From: Manduca sexta
Taxonomy: Eukaryota; Arthropoda; Insecta; Lepidoptera; Sphingidae
DNA length: 64,000 bases
Assembly: GCF_014839805.1 (NCBI RefSeq)
Contig: NC_051117.1
Location: 4,774,001-4,838,000 of the forward strand
Reading direction: 5' to 3'
Shown here: piece by piece, positions 10,840 to 22,200 of the stretch
Position numbering within the stretch: position 1 is the first letter of the stretch
Layout: every line of letters starts with the position of its first letter
Translations under genes and position numbers: made by a program
Notes under the pieces: model-generated
Databases searched by the model: none
Seen by the model: only the letters and a program-made list of their open reading frames with translations
What the model was told of the DNA's origin: nothing

Positions 10840-11580
10840 AAACATAACGCCCCACAATGAAATGTACAAACGCCGGGAATAAAATACTCCTTTTATATCA
10901 CAAATCCCCGGAATATTCCGGTCGTCTTTTTTTTATTTCGGCCCACAGCGGCCTTTTTGTTGCCCACGGCCGTCAGTGCGGTTGCGAATTTTCCACCCCG
11001 TTTAGTTTGTCTCGATGTTAGCTGTGATCGGTGCTATTCCTGACGTACCGTTTCGTCGTTGCAGTTCTGTGGTCGGTTCGCAGTGTTGCCAGGAATTATG
11101 CTCTCGAAAAGATGCGTTGTGCTAGTGCTGAGCGGTGTTACAATAATAATTCTGCTCTTCCATATAAATAAATCATAGGCGTAATAATAAAAAGATCTGG
11201 TGGTATAAAAGGCTATTTACGCACGTGATGGTCGGCTAATTGCAGGCGTCAAATGTGATACGAAGGCGACTGAGACGCTCAAGGGTGAAGGTATCCATTT
11301 TTTCGTGCTGTATTTTTATTCTAGTCCAGTTTTAAAATCGAACCTGGCCACACTATCCGTCACGCGACTTTTGAAATATCGAAACTAATCCTTCGGGCGT
11401 TCGGCTCGGGTTTAGCCGAAGCGGGTCGAGGTGCGTTTTAAATTCAATTCGTAGACAATGCTCGTCGGAACGGCCGCGGATCACGAATGTTTTAGTTTCT
11501 GATTTATGTTTTGTCACTGGATCACGTCGCGCGCCGCTCGTTTGAACGCCGAAGGTTGCGGGCAACTTGATCTTTTGTTT
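10840..11580. promoter_or_regulatory. CpG-rich promoter- or enhancer-like island
   Basis: CpG-rich sequence stands out from the AT-rich intron in two blocks, 10850-11125 and 11335-11570. It contains the perfect 14-bp palindrome CCGGAATATTCCGG at 10908-10921, whose core GAAnnTTC has the form of a paired heat-shock element, and a TCAGT arthropod initiator-like motif at 10973-10977. It could be an alternative or nested promoter, or a conserved enhancer. No transcript evidence is available. Confidence 0.35.
11098..11178 (+). CDS. Possible 26-residue membrane micropeptide or N-terminal anchor
   Basis: An ATG with A at -3, inside the CpG-rich island, opens 26 codons ending in TAG. The product has a basic N-terminus (Lys4, Arg5), a hydrophobic core of about 15 residues (7-21, VVLVLSGVTIIILLF) and a short polar end (HINKS). 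That is the shape of a single-pass membrane peptide, or of the type II anchor that starts many Golgi enzymes. No donor precedes the stop, which favours a free micropeptide over a first exon. An upstream in-frame TGA lies at 11041. No family is recognised and chance is possible. Confidence 0.25.
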   Translation: MLSKRCVVLVLSGVTIIILLFHINKS

Positions 11581-12299
11581 AAATTTTATGTTTAATACGA
11601 CGGTTTGTTTGATGTTTGACTAAGTTTATTAATTTGACTGTAGTTTAACTACAATTATGAATCAAAATAGAATTGTTAACCAGTATAGCAGGTAGTCAGT
11701 TGTGTCATTATAGTAAAAAACAATTGCCAAAGGTTATAGCAGTAGGCTAGGACGTGTTCAGTAATTTATGAAACATGAAAAGAAAACAATAGTAGCCAAA
11801 TAAAAAAAAATGAAAACAAATGTTCGAATTGATAAGTCTTATTTATTTAAATGAAAGCTAATAACAATAATAACGACAGCAATTTTCAATGAATGATTTT
11901 AAATACCACGTGGTCTTTATTCCATATCAATCTGTACGCTACAAACAAGACATTTAAAACAAGCATCACAGTAACTTTATCAACAAACGTATTCGGTTAG
12001 CAACAACAAATATTTCCATTACGCGAACAAAAGCCGTAAATCGGGATGTGTCCTACACCTGTGCCGGCAGGTATATAAATAAAACCAGCTCAAGTGGAGC
12101 AGGTTTGCGTCCCGTGGGGGTATTTTAAACCGATCCCGACAACGGGAATAAAAATACTTAATACGCCCCATTATGAACCGGTTAGTCTTGTTTCTGTATT
12201 GAATTGACAATAGTTTACTCTTGTTGACTAGTTTGGCCAAAATATATTAGTTCTAAAAGTTATAAGTTTCATGTTACATAAGCTTTTATTTTAAATTAG
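11581..12299. other. Intronic AT-rich DNA
   Basis: I see nothing recognisable except low-complexity A-rich tracts near 11800. Confidence 0.4.
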
Positions 12300-12480
12300 C
12301 TTTTGTTCGCGGCTCCTTTTGCTTCGGAATGCTTGTTCCGGAATAAAATGTAGCCCTTAGCACACAGGAGTTATGTTACTATGTAGCTTCTTATTAGTAA
12401 AAAAACTTCAAAATCGGTTTCCTGAGATTAGCGCGATCAAACAAACATTCTTTAGCTTTATATGTTAGTATAGATAGATG
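12300..12480 (+). repeat. Dispersed lepidopteran-type repeat (family E)
   Basis: The stretch runs from a CGCGGCTCCTTTTGC motif, through GGAATAAAATGTAGCC and AAAATCGGTTTCCTGAGATT, to ATGTTAGTATAGATAGATG. I recall this order of motifs from a very common repeat in moth and butterfly genomes that ends in TTAGTATAGAT. There is no second copy in the window to confirm it. Its class is uncertain; a non-autonomous or LINE-derived origin is likely. Confidence 0.5.
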
Positions 12481-12499
12481 TTATATTATTGCGAAATTC

Positions 12500-12660
12500 T
12501 ATACCTTTAACTGTTTTGAAAAGAGCAACACCAGAGTTTCTTGCCCGTTCTCCTCTGGCGAGAGCTGCTTTCCGAACTAGTTGTGGAGTTAATATTGACG
12601 GAATCTAAATAATGTATAACATTTTACGGGTTCAAATAAATTATTTGTTTCATTTCAAAG
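12500..12660 (+). repeat. Dispersed repeat family D, probable LINE 3' end, plus copy
   Basis: The motifs GAAAAGAGCA, CCAGAGTTTCTTGCCCGTTC, CTTTCCGAACT, AATATTGACGGAATCT and TTTTACGGG, then a CAAATAAATTATTTG tail, all recur in the same order, reverse-complemented, at 27481-27637. The AATAAA-like tail suggests the 3' end of a non-LTR element or a SINE derived from one. It lies directly after family E. Confidence 0.75.
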
Positions 12661-13759
12661 GCATATTCATAATACGATTACCTGAAAATTAAATGAATAG
12701 CTTTTAACACCATCTTTAAACATAGACCGGGTATTTTAATTCCAGTGTTTTTTAGTAGCCATCTTAGTACATATAATAATAAATATATTGATTGAGTTCA
12801 ATAACAAGTTATGTTAATCTGGACACAGAAGGAAATTAGCATTTTCTGACTTTCAGTATAATTTAACGCGGAAACAAATATCGTCTTTATTAATGTATAA
12901 GTCATACAATATATTGTTATTCCTTGTCATATATTTGTAACATAATAGGAAAGGAAAATAACATATTACCTTATTATTTCTCCGATAGTATTTGTTTTAG
13001 GTAACGCAACTACGTAACTACGAGTTTCGGAAGATTATTATTTCTGTTAAAGAATTATAACGCAGTCGTGACAGTTTTCCTTTGGATCGGGCACAAACAA
13101 ACAAATAAAATTAACATCATAATATCCTGTGGAAATTGTGAGTTTTTGCTTTTATACTCTCAAGGATAAAACTAAACGCTTTCAACCTTGGACCTCTGCA
13201 GCATTTTTAATAACGAAGCAGGTTTTGCAGACTAGAACATTACTTGTTTATGACTGTCTGGTTTAATAATAAGTTGATTCAACCTAACAGTTTTATACGG
13301 ACGTGTTTAAATTTTTATGTTATTTAGCGCTTCTTTTATTTTAGTAAATGCTGCTCGTTAAGAATAGTATACTTCGACCGAATACCTAACGCCACTTAGT
13401 ATTAGGTGCAGTGGAGTCACTTCGAATAAAAAGGTACATTACTGATGTTATATATTAACTGGTAAAATTCTATATAATCTTTTTTATTCAAACATTTTTC
13501 AGGCGTACACTATAGTCAATACATATCTTCATTACACTACGTAGTCGCTATGAATCTGTATCATTATATATAATACAATTGTAGCACACCAATAGATATT
13601 ATAGTGAACAAAAACTAATATGAGGCCGTCTTTATTAGAGCCACAGAAGCCAAAACCGTTTTTAGATATTTTGTCTGTCTGTCTATATTTGTTCATGAAA
13701 TGAATGCAATTTTTATTATTAGAGGTCTAACTTAAAATATAGGCTTAATTTCATTGCAG
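12661..13759. other. Intronic AT-rich DNA
   Basis: No gene, RNA or repeat was recognised. Confidence 0.4.
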
Positions 13760-14100
13760 GAAAATATAAAGGGGACTTTTATCGTGGATATACTTTTTTA
13801 CACGGGCGCGAGCAAATTAGTCCACAATAAATTTCTAATTAACCTAGGAAAAGACAAGCTATTATTGGAAGACGCGTTACCTCGAGACATGAATGTGTCA
13901 CTCTTTATTGCCAAGCAGCGACTGAAGCCAAGGTCTGACTAGACGTCCCTTAACTAGCTGTCAAATACTGGCTAGAAAGGTAAAATTGCTCGCCAACATG
14001 TCATAAAGCTATAAGGAAATTGTTTTTAAAACATAAGTACGTTTCCCCTTTCAGAGATAGAAAGAGATGTCATACACCACATATTTCGTCGTCTATTTAG
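13760..14100 (+). CDS. Candidate spliced exon pair of an unknown nested gene
   Basis: An acceptor-like TTTCATTGCAG precedes position 13760. The frame is open to an AAG followed by GTCTGA donor at 13932/13933. After 122 bp, a typical short insect intron length, comes the strong acceptor TTTCCCCTTTCAG, with exon restart at 14055. The joined frame keeps phase and ends in a stop at 14098-14100, giving a C-terminal tail of about 72 residues with no recognised motif. Within exon two a separate 136-codon ATG frame (14067-14477) is also open. No family resemblance is seen for either reading, and no start exon was found, so this may be a lncRNA-like or chance arrangement. Confidence 0.2.
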
Positions 14101-14479
14101 ATATATCAGGCACAATTGTAGACTCCAAAGAGAAAAAGCCCGATATCACATTACCCGGCTCAAGAGTCGAACCCGACCAGCACCACCGTCGTACCGTGTA
14201 CACAATACAACTACGCCACCAATATCAAGCCAATAAGTTATTTAAGGTCCTAAAAATAGTCCATAACAATAGACTTAGACAGCTATCGTCATACCGAATC
14301 GATACTCTTCTATTACACCGACCTTCAGTGGTGCAATTTGCTAGAGAATGTTCAGTAATTACGTTTGGTAACAATTTGTGTCACTGTGGAATCAGGTGGT
14401 TCATTCCGGTGCACTGTTTGTTTTATTATCTAGAACACGTTTTTATATTTGTCTTTTTACAGTGTAGATTAGTATAGTA

Positions 14480-15639
14480 AATAGGTGATTTTTAATATAA
14501 ATCTCTACACTATAAATCGCGTATATTTCACACATATTAACGTTCTTCAACTTGATCGAACTAGTAAGTCTGGTTAGCAGACTCGATTCCCCTCGTTACA
14601 GCGCTATCTTTGTCCGTCGTTGAGGTGTCAATTGTGCCTTTGATGTCCCCAGTGAAGCCAGACAACCGATTGACAAGTTAGTCGTTGTACTCGACTCGTG
14701 TAAACACACAGACTAATGACTAAACCGTCTGATTGTGATTCCAAGGGCTCGCTGGCATCGTGTAAACACGCATCTGTTTAAATTTTAATGAGCTAGTTCG
14801 CGCATTGATCGTTCGTGCGGATTTTGTTAAAATGTTTGCTTTTAATAGTGCCACCCACAGTGTCAGATTGTGGGAATTTGATGGTATTGAGTGTGTAAAG
14901 CTGGCCAACTTGCACGCAACTTGTGACTGTCTTAAATGAAAAATAAATTACATTTTACGCTAAATGAGTATTCTGTGTAGGGTTTTAAGGAAGTGCGTTT
15001 CGGCTTAATGTTAGTCACTAAATACTTTATTGGTGCTGTCATGTTTAGTACCATAAATAAAACATGGTTTTCCTTTCAGGCTTATTACTTATTTATGTGT
15101 AATTCAGTAATGTGGTAAATAAGCAATTTTATGTTTGAATAATAATTTTGATTATATGTAAAGACTATTAAATGCATTAGAATATACGCAGTAAAATTGT
15201 ATAAATATAATTCCATCTGGCATTGATATAATAATAATGTAGATAATGTATGAACTTTAGCCGTTAGAAATATCGCTTGCTTCCTAAATAAATCAAAGAT
15301 TAATTGTGTACTCGTCACGAATGCTTGGCATTAACCCTTTTAAGGGCGAGCAAAATGAGTAACAAATTATGCAGGACACAAAGCCTCACAAAGGATATTA
15401 TAAAAGTATTAAGTTATTAACGTTTGTATTAACACTAAGAGCTGTGTAATAACAATGGTTATTCAATTAGGGCTGTCGCATGTCTCCGAATGAAATGTTT
15501 TGCAGGACTCCGCAGCGTACCGGCCTGTTTCTTTGTGGCAATTACGTAAAAAATATTTTATATTGTTTTGCCTGCAGGTGGAATTATAAAATTATAAATC
15601 ATAATGATTTCAATTCTCTATAGGATAAAATCTATTTAT
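14480..15639. other. Intronic AT-rich DNA
   Basis: A somewhat GC-richer patch lies at 14560-14760. I recognise no gene or repeat. Confidence 0.4.
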
Positions 15640-15872
15640 GCTGCAAAGCAGCAGGGTGTAGTCATTGTTGTGTTCCGGTTTGAAGGACATTGTAGCAAGT
15701 GAACTACTGGACATAATGGGACTTAACATCTCATGTCTCTTTTGATGGCGAGCGCAATGGAATACCACACAATACTTTGTAATTCAAGGTGTTAGACTGT
15801 TTATGGGCGGTCGTATCGCTTACTATCAGGCGAACGGAAAGCTCGTCTCGTCATACAAAGCAAAAAAAAAAA
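15640..15872 (+). mobile_element. Retroposon family C, plus copy with poly(A) tail
   Basis: The sequence from AAGCAGCAG through GTTTGAAGGACATT, CATCTCATGTCTC, AATACTTTGTAATTCAAGG, TATGGGCGGTCGTATCGCTT and GCTCGTCTCGTCATACAAAG to an A11 tract matches the reverse complement of 21281-21545 over its whole length. The terminal poly(A) shows insertion by an RNA intermediate. No clear target-site duplication was found. Confidence 0.8.
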
Positions 15873-16497
15873 CGTTGCCCGATGGTGTGACAGATTGATC
15901 ATTAACGAGATTGGTAATGTGTGAGAAAAGATATAATTTCTTAGTTGTTCATTTTCTAAAGAAAACCTTATGCATCTTGTGCCAACCATATATTTAAAGT
16001 ACACGGAAACGTTAGGTGAAGGCACTCTTGTTGAATATGCCTTAAAAGCTCCTTGTTTACTATGTATCGTATAATTCGCACTTGATCACGACACTGCCAG
16101 ATATGGCAGTTGTTAGTATGGTTCATGGCGAATGATTGCGAACATTTGCTTATAGATTAGAATAGATGGATACGCAGGATTATAGCCTTTATTATATTAT
16201 ATTTAGAATGATCTATTGTTTTGTTACTGACTTATTTAATGAACACGAAATAATTGTTGAAATTTACAAAATTACCGCGTCAATGTTGCGGTATATTTGG
16301 TTGATTAAAATATATCAATTACAATTTAGAATCGAAGAGTGATTGAAATGATGAATTCATGTTACAGAACAAAAATATTACAAAACCTTTGTGTTACCAA
16401 TGATAGATTCTACCCCAAGCGTGCATTTTAAAATCATTTCACTCGGCAGCTACTTGAAAACGTTTTTTACTTCAATAAAAAGTAAAGTGAAGGTTTA
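15873..16497. other. Intronic AT-rich DNA
   Basis: I see nothing recognisable here. Confidence 0.4.
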
Positions 16498-16690
16498 TTG
16501 TCTCAGAGCGTAGCGTATAGAGCGCGGAGAGCACGCAATTGGGCCCGAGGCGAGTCGAGAGATCTTCACTCGGAGCCTTTGAAACTTTGTCCTACACTGG
16601 CGGGACTCTCGGCTGAATGGCCTTCACGGCAAACGTTCTTTAGTTTTTTAATTTATAACGTAGCTTTTTTTCAAGTGTTTAGTGCAGTTT
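16498..16690. promoter_or_regulatory. CpG-rich patch in the intron
   Basis: The first 130 bases (GCGTAGCG, GAGCGCGGAG, GGGCCCGAGGCGAGTCGAG) are clearly richer in CpG than their surroundings. An enhancer or remnant of a GC-rich element is possible. No coding sense was found, although one frame is open without an ATG. Confidence 0.2.
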
Positions 16691-16697
16691 TAGAAGT

Positions 16698-16972
16698 GCA
16701 TTATAGTCTAGTAGGAAATGGACTGCTAAAACGACGGTCCGCGGGTTCAAAACACGGCATACATCTCTGACATTTTTAAATTATGTATGTATTGTTTATC
16801 AACTTTCGTTGCTTTAAAACGTAATGAAACCTACACACCTAAGAAATCAACATTAGAATTTCGAAGGTATGTCATGTCGTCCAATCTATATACCTATATA
16901 AACCCTCTTATTAGTAGAGGAAGCGCGTGCCCAACAGTGGGCACGTAAAATAATACAGGGCTGAAAATATAT
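16698..16972 (+). mobile_element. SINE family B, degenerate near full-length copy
   Basis: The copy has a tRNA-like head with an A-box-like TAGTCTAGTAGG and a B-box-like CGGGTTCAAAAC (16743-16754). Then comes a body with CGGCATACATCTCTGAC and TTATGTATGTATTG, and a 3' end with TAGTAGAGGAAGCGCGTGCC, CAACAGTGGGC and TAATACAGGGCTGA. The 3' end matches the inverted copy at 36284-36454. The whole arrangement fits a lepidopteran SINE remembered from other genomes. Many substitutions mark it as old. Confidence 0.65.
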
Positions 16973-17824
16973 GATAATAGTGCAGGTTTTGGTTAATAGA
17001 TATCCTGAAAATGCAGCTTGAGAGATTTATTTATTGAGTTTTCCATCAGACACAACAATAAACATAACCTAAATTTATAACTTATCAATCATAATGCTAT
17101 ACTGAAAATCCAAAAAATTTATCAATTCTGTTTGGATCTATATTAGGAACAAATGAAAGTACTTGAACGGATGACGTTTTTTGATTATATAATTCAATAT
17201 ACGTCATTAGATAAAGTTCTACATAACGTATTGTTTTGCGGAAATAGCTGTATTAGCGTGTTTGTTTTGTCTATTCGCGTACATTATCACCTACTGTATT
17301 CCATTATGGCTTTGTTTCTTAGTAGATCATCACTGTCGTGTAAGAGCAATAAAAGAACACTAAAGGAACATTCAATGGCAGAACAAAGCGGTTACTTGTG
17401 TAAAGTACGTCATATTTCAAAATCTTCCTCTATTCTTCGTATTGTTTTCTAAATCATCATTTTATATATTGTGTCCGTAGATATAAGTAGATTCGTAACA
17501 ATTATTTTTTGTTTTTTTTTTCTGTATAATAATAGACGGTAAGCCTATCGTGCGTAGTCCGCCCCGTGACAATGAGAACTGCAGTCTTCGAAATGTCGGA
17601 AGTAACAATTTATCAAAAATCTGTAGTTTTTATTTCAATGTTCAATGAAATCCTCCACAAAAGTTGGCTGCCTCATCAGTTTCATTGCCCGATCACGATA
17701 CTCAAAACCGTCTATACACACCAACTAATAACGTTATTCTAAATATTTACAAATTAAATTCACACTTTTCCACAGCTGCAACGCTGGTTAATAAAAATAA
17801 ATTATGTAAACATGAAGTGCATGC
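16973..17824. other. Intronic AT-rich DNA
   Basis: A 99-codon frame at 17153-17452 starts at a true ATG but is AT-rich and without family features. I see nothing else. Confidence 0.35.
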
Positions 17825-17950
17825 GCTCCTCAATCGGTAGTGCATTGTAGTCCAAACAATTGCTGTAATCAATGCTTAACACGTGGTCTGTTTCGCTTAC
17901 GGGGCTCGAACGGCCCAGGACCGGGAAATTTTCAATATTCACAAAATTTT
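17825..17950 (+). repeat. Possible diverged head of SINE family A
   Basis: CTCCTCAATCGGTAGTGCATTG resembles the head CTGCCTCAATCGGTTAGTCG of the copy at 59409. A B-box-like GGGCTCGAACGGCC followed by ACCGGGAAA is spaced roughly as in that copy. The similarity is partial, so the call is weak. Confidence 0.3.
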
Positions 17951-20087
17951 ATGGTTATGTCGCCTATTATGGAAATTGTGCTGGTATGGGTAATGGAAGT
18001 TGGGTATCGTATAAGAAATTATTTTATAATGTTTGTAGTGGTTGTTTTTGAACGGGCTGAAGTTGGTTACGAGTGGAAGCTTTGTTGAATTAATGATGAG
18101 AGAAAACTCACTATGGACTAGACTAAAAAAAAACTACGACTTAGACTGCCGATAACTAGCATTATATACTAAATTTAAAAATGTTTAGAAAACACAATAT
18201 TCTAAAACTACTTAAAGAGTTGCATTTTAAAATCAAGGACGCTCCATTGCGGTGTTAACGACATTCCCCAATAATCTATGAATAGGACCGTACCACTTTG
18301 CATCAGTCAACTGTGACCCAATTACTGGGCGCACGGTTGTTGCCGTGTGCCCGTGACGTATTTAGAACAGCCTCACCCGTGCAAGACGGGATAATGCGAC
18401 CATTGGCTTTAATGGAAATTAAAAATGGAACGTTTTTACCCAGGTATAAACTGTGAAAGTTGTTTAAAAAAAATGTCTGTGTTGTAATAATTTCAGTACA
18501 TGTTTTAAAAATAGAATATAACTTTTTTTTATAGATATAAGGTTATAGTCTCTAAGTATACAACCAAACATTTTTAATACTGGCCGCTATATTTACAAAA
18601 AATAAAAATTACAAAACATTAACAAACTCCTTATTGGGCAAAATAAATATATTAAGTGTTCCATGAAAACGCAAGTAAATATTTTGCTCCAAAGGTTTTC
18701 CTCTTATTGACTCTCGCTCAAAAGTATTCTGTTACACCGACTATTTTATATTAATGTCATTGTGGCCGGCTTAAGTTTCTACAAACAATGTACGTTAGCT
18801 TCGGTGCAAGTTGGGAACTTAATGTATGCACATATTTGCAAAATATCTTTGCATTTGAGCGCCCTTGAGCGAAGCATTGTTTAAGCTGCAACCTTGTTGG
18901 AATCGATTGGAAATTTAAATAACGCCTTCATGCAGAAATTTTGTTTACGTCAAATCTTTAATGTCCAACACGTTCAGCAAATATGCATCCAGCCTTCCAT
19001 GTAAAAGTTATTTATTTTATTTTAAATTTATGATTGTCTATTCATAGGTCAGCGCATATCTACATGATAATACAAATAAATCTATACAGTGAAATTATTT
19101 ATTGCAAACCATTAATAACACAAAAAGAACTTCAGTCTACAATAAACATGGGGGGTCTTGTTGATAAAAGTGATTTCTTTTAGATACTTACAATAATTTA
19201 TAGCTCTTAGGAATACTATACATCCAAATAAACAAAATTATTTTCAGGATAAGATCATTAATTCTAGAAATAACCGCGCTTAAACAAAAAAACATTTAAA
19301 CTTTTAACAATAGTATAGTTGTACATTGCACGTCCATCGCTTTGAAATTAGTCTATTCCTATCGTAATCTAACACATGTTTCAATGGTATTTCCGTTCAC
19401 AGCAACCTGTACTCTGTATATAATACAGTAGCATTTTTCTTTGGCTAAAATTAGCCTTAGCATCCAGTCTGAATATTTAATATCTAATCTGTCCGATACG
19501 GTTTGTTGGTTTACCTGACTGCAGAATTCAAGGACTAAGGAGTCAAGGATGCATAAAATCTAAGTCGGCTAATAATATTGAATAGTGTAAATATACTTGA
19601 TAAAATCTATTTAGGACAGCTGTTTGTGTATTTCGTCGGAATTTAATGCAAAATGTGAGTATAAGATGCCCTCTGTGAACCATATGTTAAGAACAGACTG
19701 ACAGAACTATTTATAAAATAGGTCAGAAACCATGCCTTATGATGCCAAATAGACTGTTGACTACAATTCAGCCTCGTGTTTATATCATTAATATATCATG
19801 TAATTGGTTACCAAGGTATTAGGACTTTGAAGTCAGAAGTGATGAAGAGATGCTTTGAAATCGGTTTCTAGGCCAAGTATTCAAATTATTCCTAATAATA
19901 TTTCTATGCAAATAGCACACGAGTTCTTTGAATTCGAAATTTGTGGATATTAGATACAATTATATAACACAAATTAACAGCATGGCGTAGAAATAGAGTA
20001 TTTAAATAAAAAATCTTACTTCCCCCACATAAATAAAGTATTAAAAACACTCGGCTTAGTTCAAACAGGTCTAAGACCCAATTAGCA
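17951..20087. other. Intronic AT-rich DNA
   Basis: An imperfect hairpin, GGGCGCACGG with CCGTGTGCCC, lies at 18326-18353 in a GC-richer patch (18280-18400). I recognise no gene or mobile element. Confidence 0.4.
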
Positions 20088-20160
20088 GTTCTAATCTGAT
20101 AATAAGGCTCATTCTCCACGAAACCAAAAAAAAAAAAAAAAAAGTTCTAATCTGATAATA
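20088..20160 (+). mobile_element. 39-bp poly(A) retro-insertion with 17-bp target duplication
   Basis: The 17-mer GTTCTAATCTGATAATA occurs at 20088-20104 and again at 20144-20160. Between them lie 21 bases (AGGCTCATTCTCCACGAAAC then C) and a run of about 18 A. The direct repeat and poly(A) are the signature of target-primed reverse transcription of a tiny RNA 3' end. The 21 bases loosely resemble the end of family C (GCTCGTCTCGTCATACAAAG), so an extremely 5'-truncated family C copy is one explanation. Confidence 0.8.
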
Positions 20161-21280
20161 CACCGCCGGCCGCTTATCGCTTGCACCGCGCCCCACACAA
20201 CAGTCATCAATGTTTTGCGTAAGATGGCAAAATCGATAACTGTCTCGGCCGTGTGACCTAATTTTATCTCGTCGAGTGTCGAGTAAAGGACTCGGCATTG
20301 GCAATTGGCATCGTAACGGAATGGGGCTTGGAGGAGTTTTTTTTTTTTTATTTTTGCCTGTGGTTCTGTAGTGTGTTGCTTATGTGTGGGTAGGTCCTCG
20401 GTTAGGTTCCAAGGTTATTATTTCCAAGGAAAGGTTATATTAGGGAAGGTTGATGTCAGACAGAAAGTCAATCATGAAATCATATGCCAAAACCTGCGAC
20501 ATGCGTATTTAAATATGTGGTGCACCGAAACTAAATTCGACTAGCGAAGTGATAAACTTGTTATTTTTATATTTAATTTGCAAAATAAGCTAAGGTTTGT
20601 GATGATGACCACGCACGGTCTTAGACAGTAGCAACATCACAACTTAGAATTATAAAATGCACTATAACACTGCATTGCGCTAGTCACCTTGAAGCAAAAT
20701 TAGTCTCATAATGCATAGTAATTAGAAGTTATCAGATTACGTCCGCTGCGTGATGTCGAAATGTAAAAATAAAATGCCATATATTTTTTTAATAATAATA
20801 TATGTATCGCAATGAGTACATTATATATAAATCTCGTAAACTTGAAAATTGTCTTCACTCTCATATTTTGTGTGTAAACTGTTTACCTCGTGTATTTTAT
20901 GTTAAAAATATGTGATTTTTATTTTTCTTAATAAAATTATAGATCATTCCAATCAATGTAATCTAGGCATAGAAGCTTATATAATACAACATAATTATGA
21001 TTGACAGTATCTACGTGGTTATATATTTCCGCATAAACAATGCTAAAACATGTTAACATCATTCGTAGTTTACAGATAAAAAAACTGATATACTTCAACG
21101 CGGTTACGTAGCCAGTTATAACTCCACTATTTATTTTTATTATCAATACGTTTCACATAGTTACTTATATTGTTGCGAATATGTTATTTATTTCCTGTAA
21201 CATTGTAGCTTAACGTTTAGATTCAATCAAAGCACTCAGACTGTAGAGAAACTGATCAACCAAAAATGTTTGTGGACAAG
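20161..21280. other. Intronic DNA
   Basis: A CpG-richer patch lies at 20160-20300 and the rest is AT-rich. No gene or repeat was recognised. Confidence 0.4.
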
Positions 21281-21545
21281 TTTTTTTTTTGTTTTTGCTT
21301 TGAATGTCAAGTCGAGCTTGTCGTTCGCCTAATGGTAAGTGATACGACCCCCCATAAATAGTAAAAACACCATCCAGCACCTTGAATTACAAAGTATTGT
21401 TTGGTATTCCACTGCGCTCGCCATCCTGAGACATGAGATGTTAAGTCTTATTATGTCCAGTAGTTACATTGGCTATAATGTCCTTCAAACCAGAACACAA
21501 CATTGTCTACACACTGCTGCTTGGCCTCAGAAATAGACATTGGGG
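21281..21545 (-). mobile_element. Retroposon family C, minus copy with poly(T) at its left end
   Basis: Read on the minus strand, this copy follows the plus copy at 15640-15872 from GCAGCAG to the CAAAGC end and an A-rich tail (T10 at 21281-21290). It retains GTAACTACTGGACATAATAA and CGAGCGCAGTGGAATACC-type blocks. With its partner it forms an inverted pair 5.4 kb apart in the same intron. Confidence 0.8.
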
Positions 21546-21579
21546 CAGAAGTTGCTGTAACCTTAATTTTATCATGTTA

Positions 21580-21860
21580 TAACTATCTCATTGAATATAT
21601 CAAACCACCCGCGTCAAAGTTCGGATACCCGTCCAATATAGTTGATCCTCGCGTCTTCATTAGCCGGCTTTTTGTCAAGTTATTTGCGCTCTGGATGTAA
21701 TCCACGACCTCCTTTCGCGAAGGTTTAATTAAGCCGCCAAATGGGCCGAAGTTAATAATTTTAGACAAGACATATCACGCTTAATTAGGTGCGATTCTTG
21801 TTTACCAAGAATTTAATTAGCCGTCTGTCAATAGTTTAACCTAGATGTAGGTATGTTACA
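21580..21860. promoter_or_regulatory. TAAT-rich candidate conserved non-coding element
   Basis: Several TTAATTA/TTAATTAG homeodomain-type core sites (near 21726, 21781 and 21811) sit among GC-richer words such as AAGCCGCCAAATGGGCC. The mix of clustered TAAT cores and higher complexity is what a developmental enhancer can look like. This is a pattern impression without comparative data. Confidence 0.2.
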
Positions 21861-22044
21861 TGATTGCTCTATATTCGCGGAGGCCTCTTGTTTTATAATT
21901 TTGGTTATTCGTAGCTCACATTATATCAATTGAGTATTGAACATATTTGAAAAATTAAAATTATTAAAAATTCATATTTCAATGTTTTAATAATTCTACA
22001 ATGATTTCAAGCATTGTCTTTGAGCATTAAATAATACGAAAGCT

Positions 22045-22200
22045 GAATATGTGTTTAATGATTATTTTCTCCCGACGTTTCGAAGACTTTGCAGCCTTTA
22101 TGGTCACGGGGGAGACTGTAATAATAATATAAAAACCGCGAAAAAATCCGTTAAATACTTTTATTTTCAATGAATATGTGTTATTAAAATAGTTTATTCA
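22045..22200. repeat. Fragment of a dispersed repeat (family G)
   Basis: The words TCTCCCGACGTTTCGAAGAC, TTTGCAGCC, ATGGTCACGGG and, further on, CCGCGAAAAAATCCGTTAAA are ones I recall as a frequent unit in lepidopteran genomes, perhaps a LINE end. No second copy occurs here, so the call rests on memory. Confidence 0.4.

Noticed and set aside
14067..14477. 136-codon plus-strand ATG frame
   Set aside because: The translation shows no domain and becomes hydrophobic AT-driven sequence at its end. It is kept only as part of the candidate exon pair at 13760-14100.
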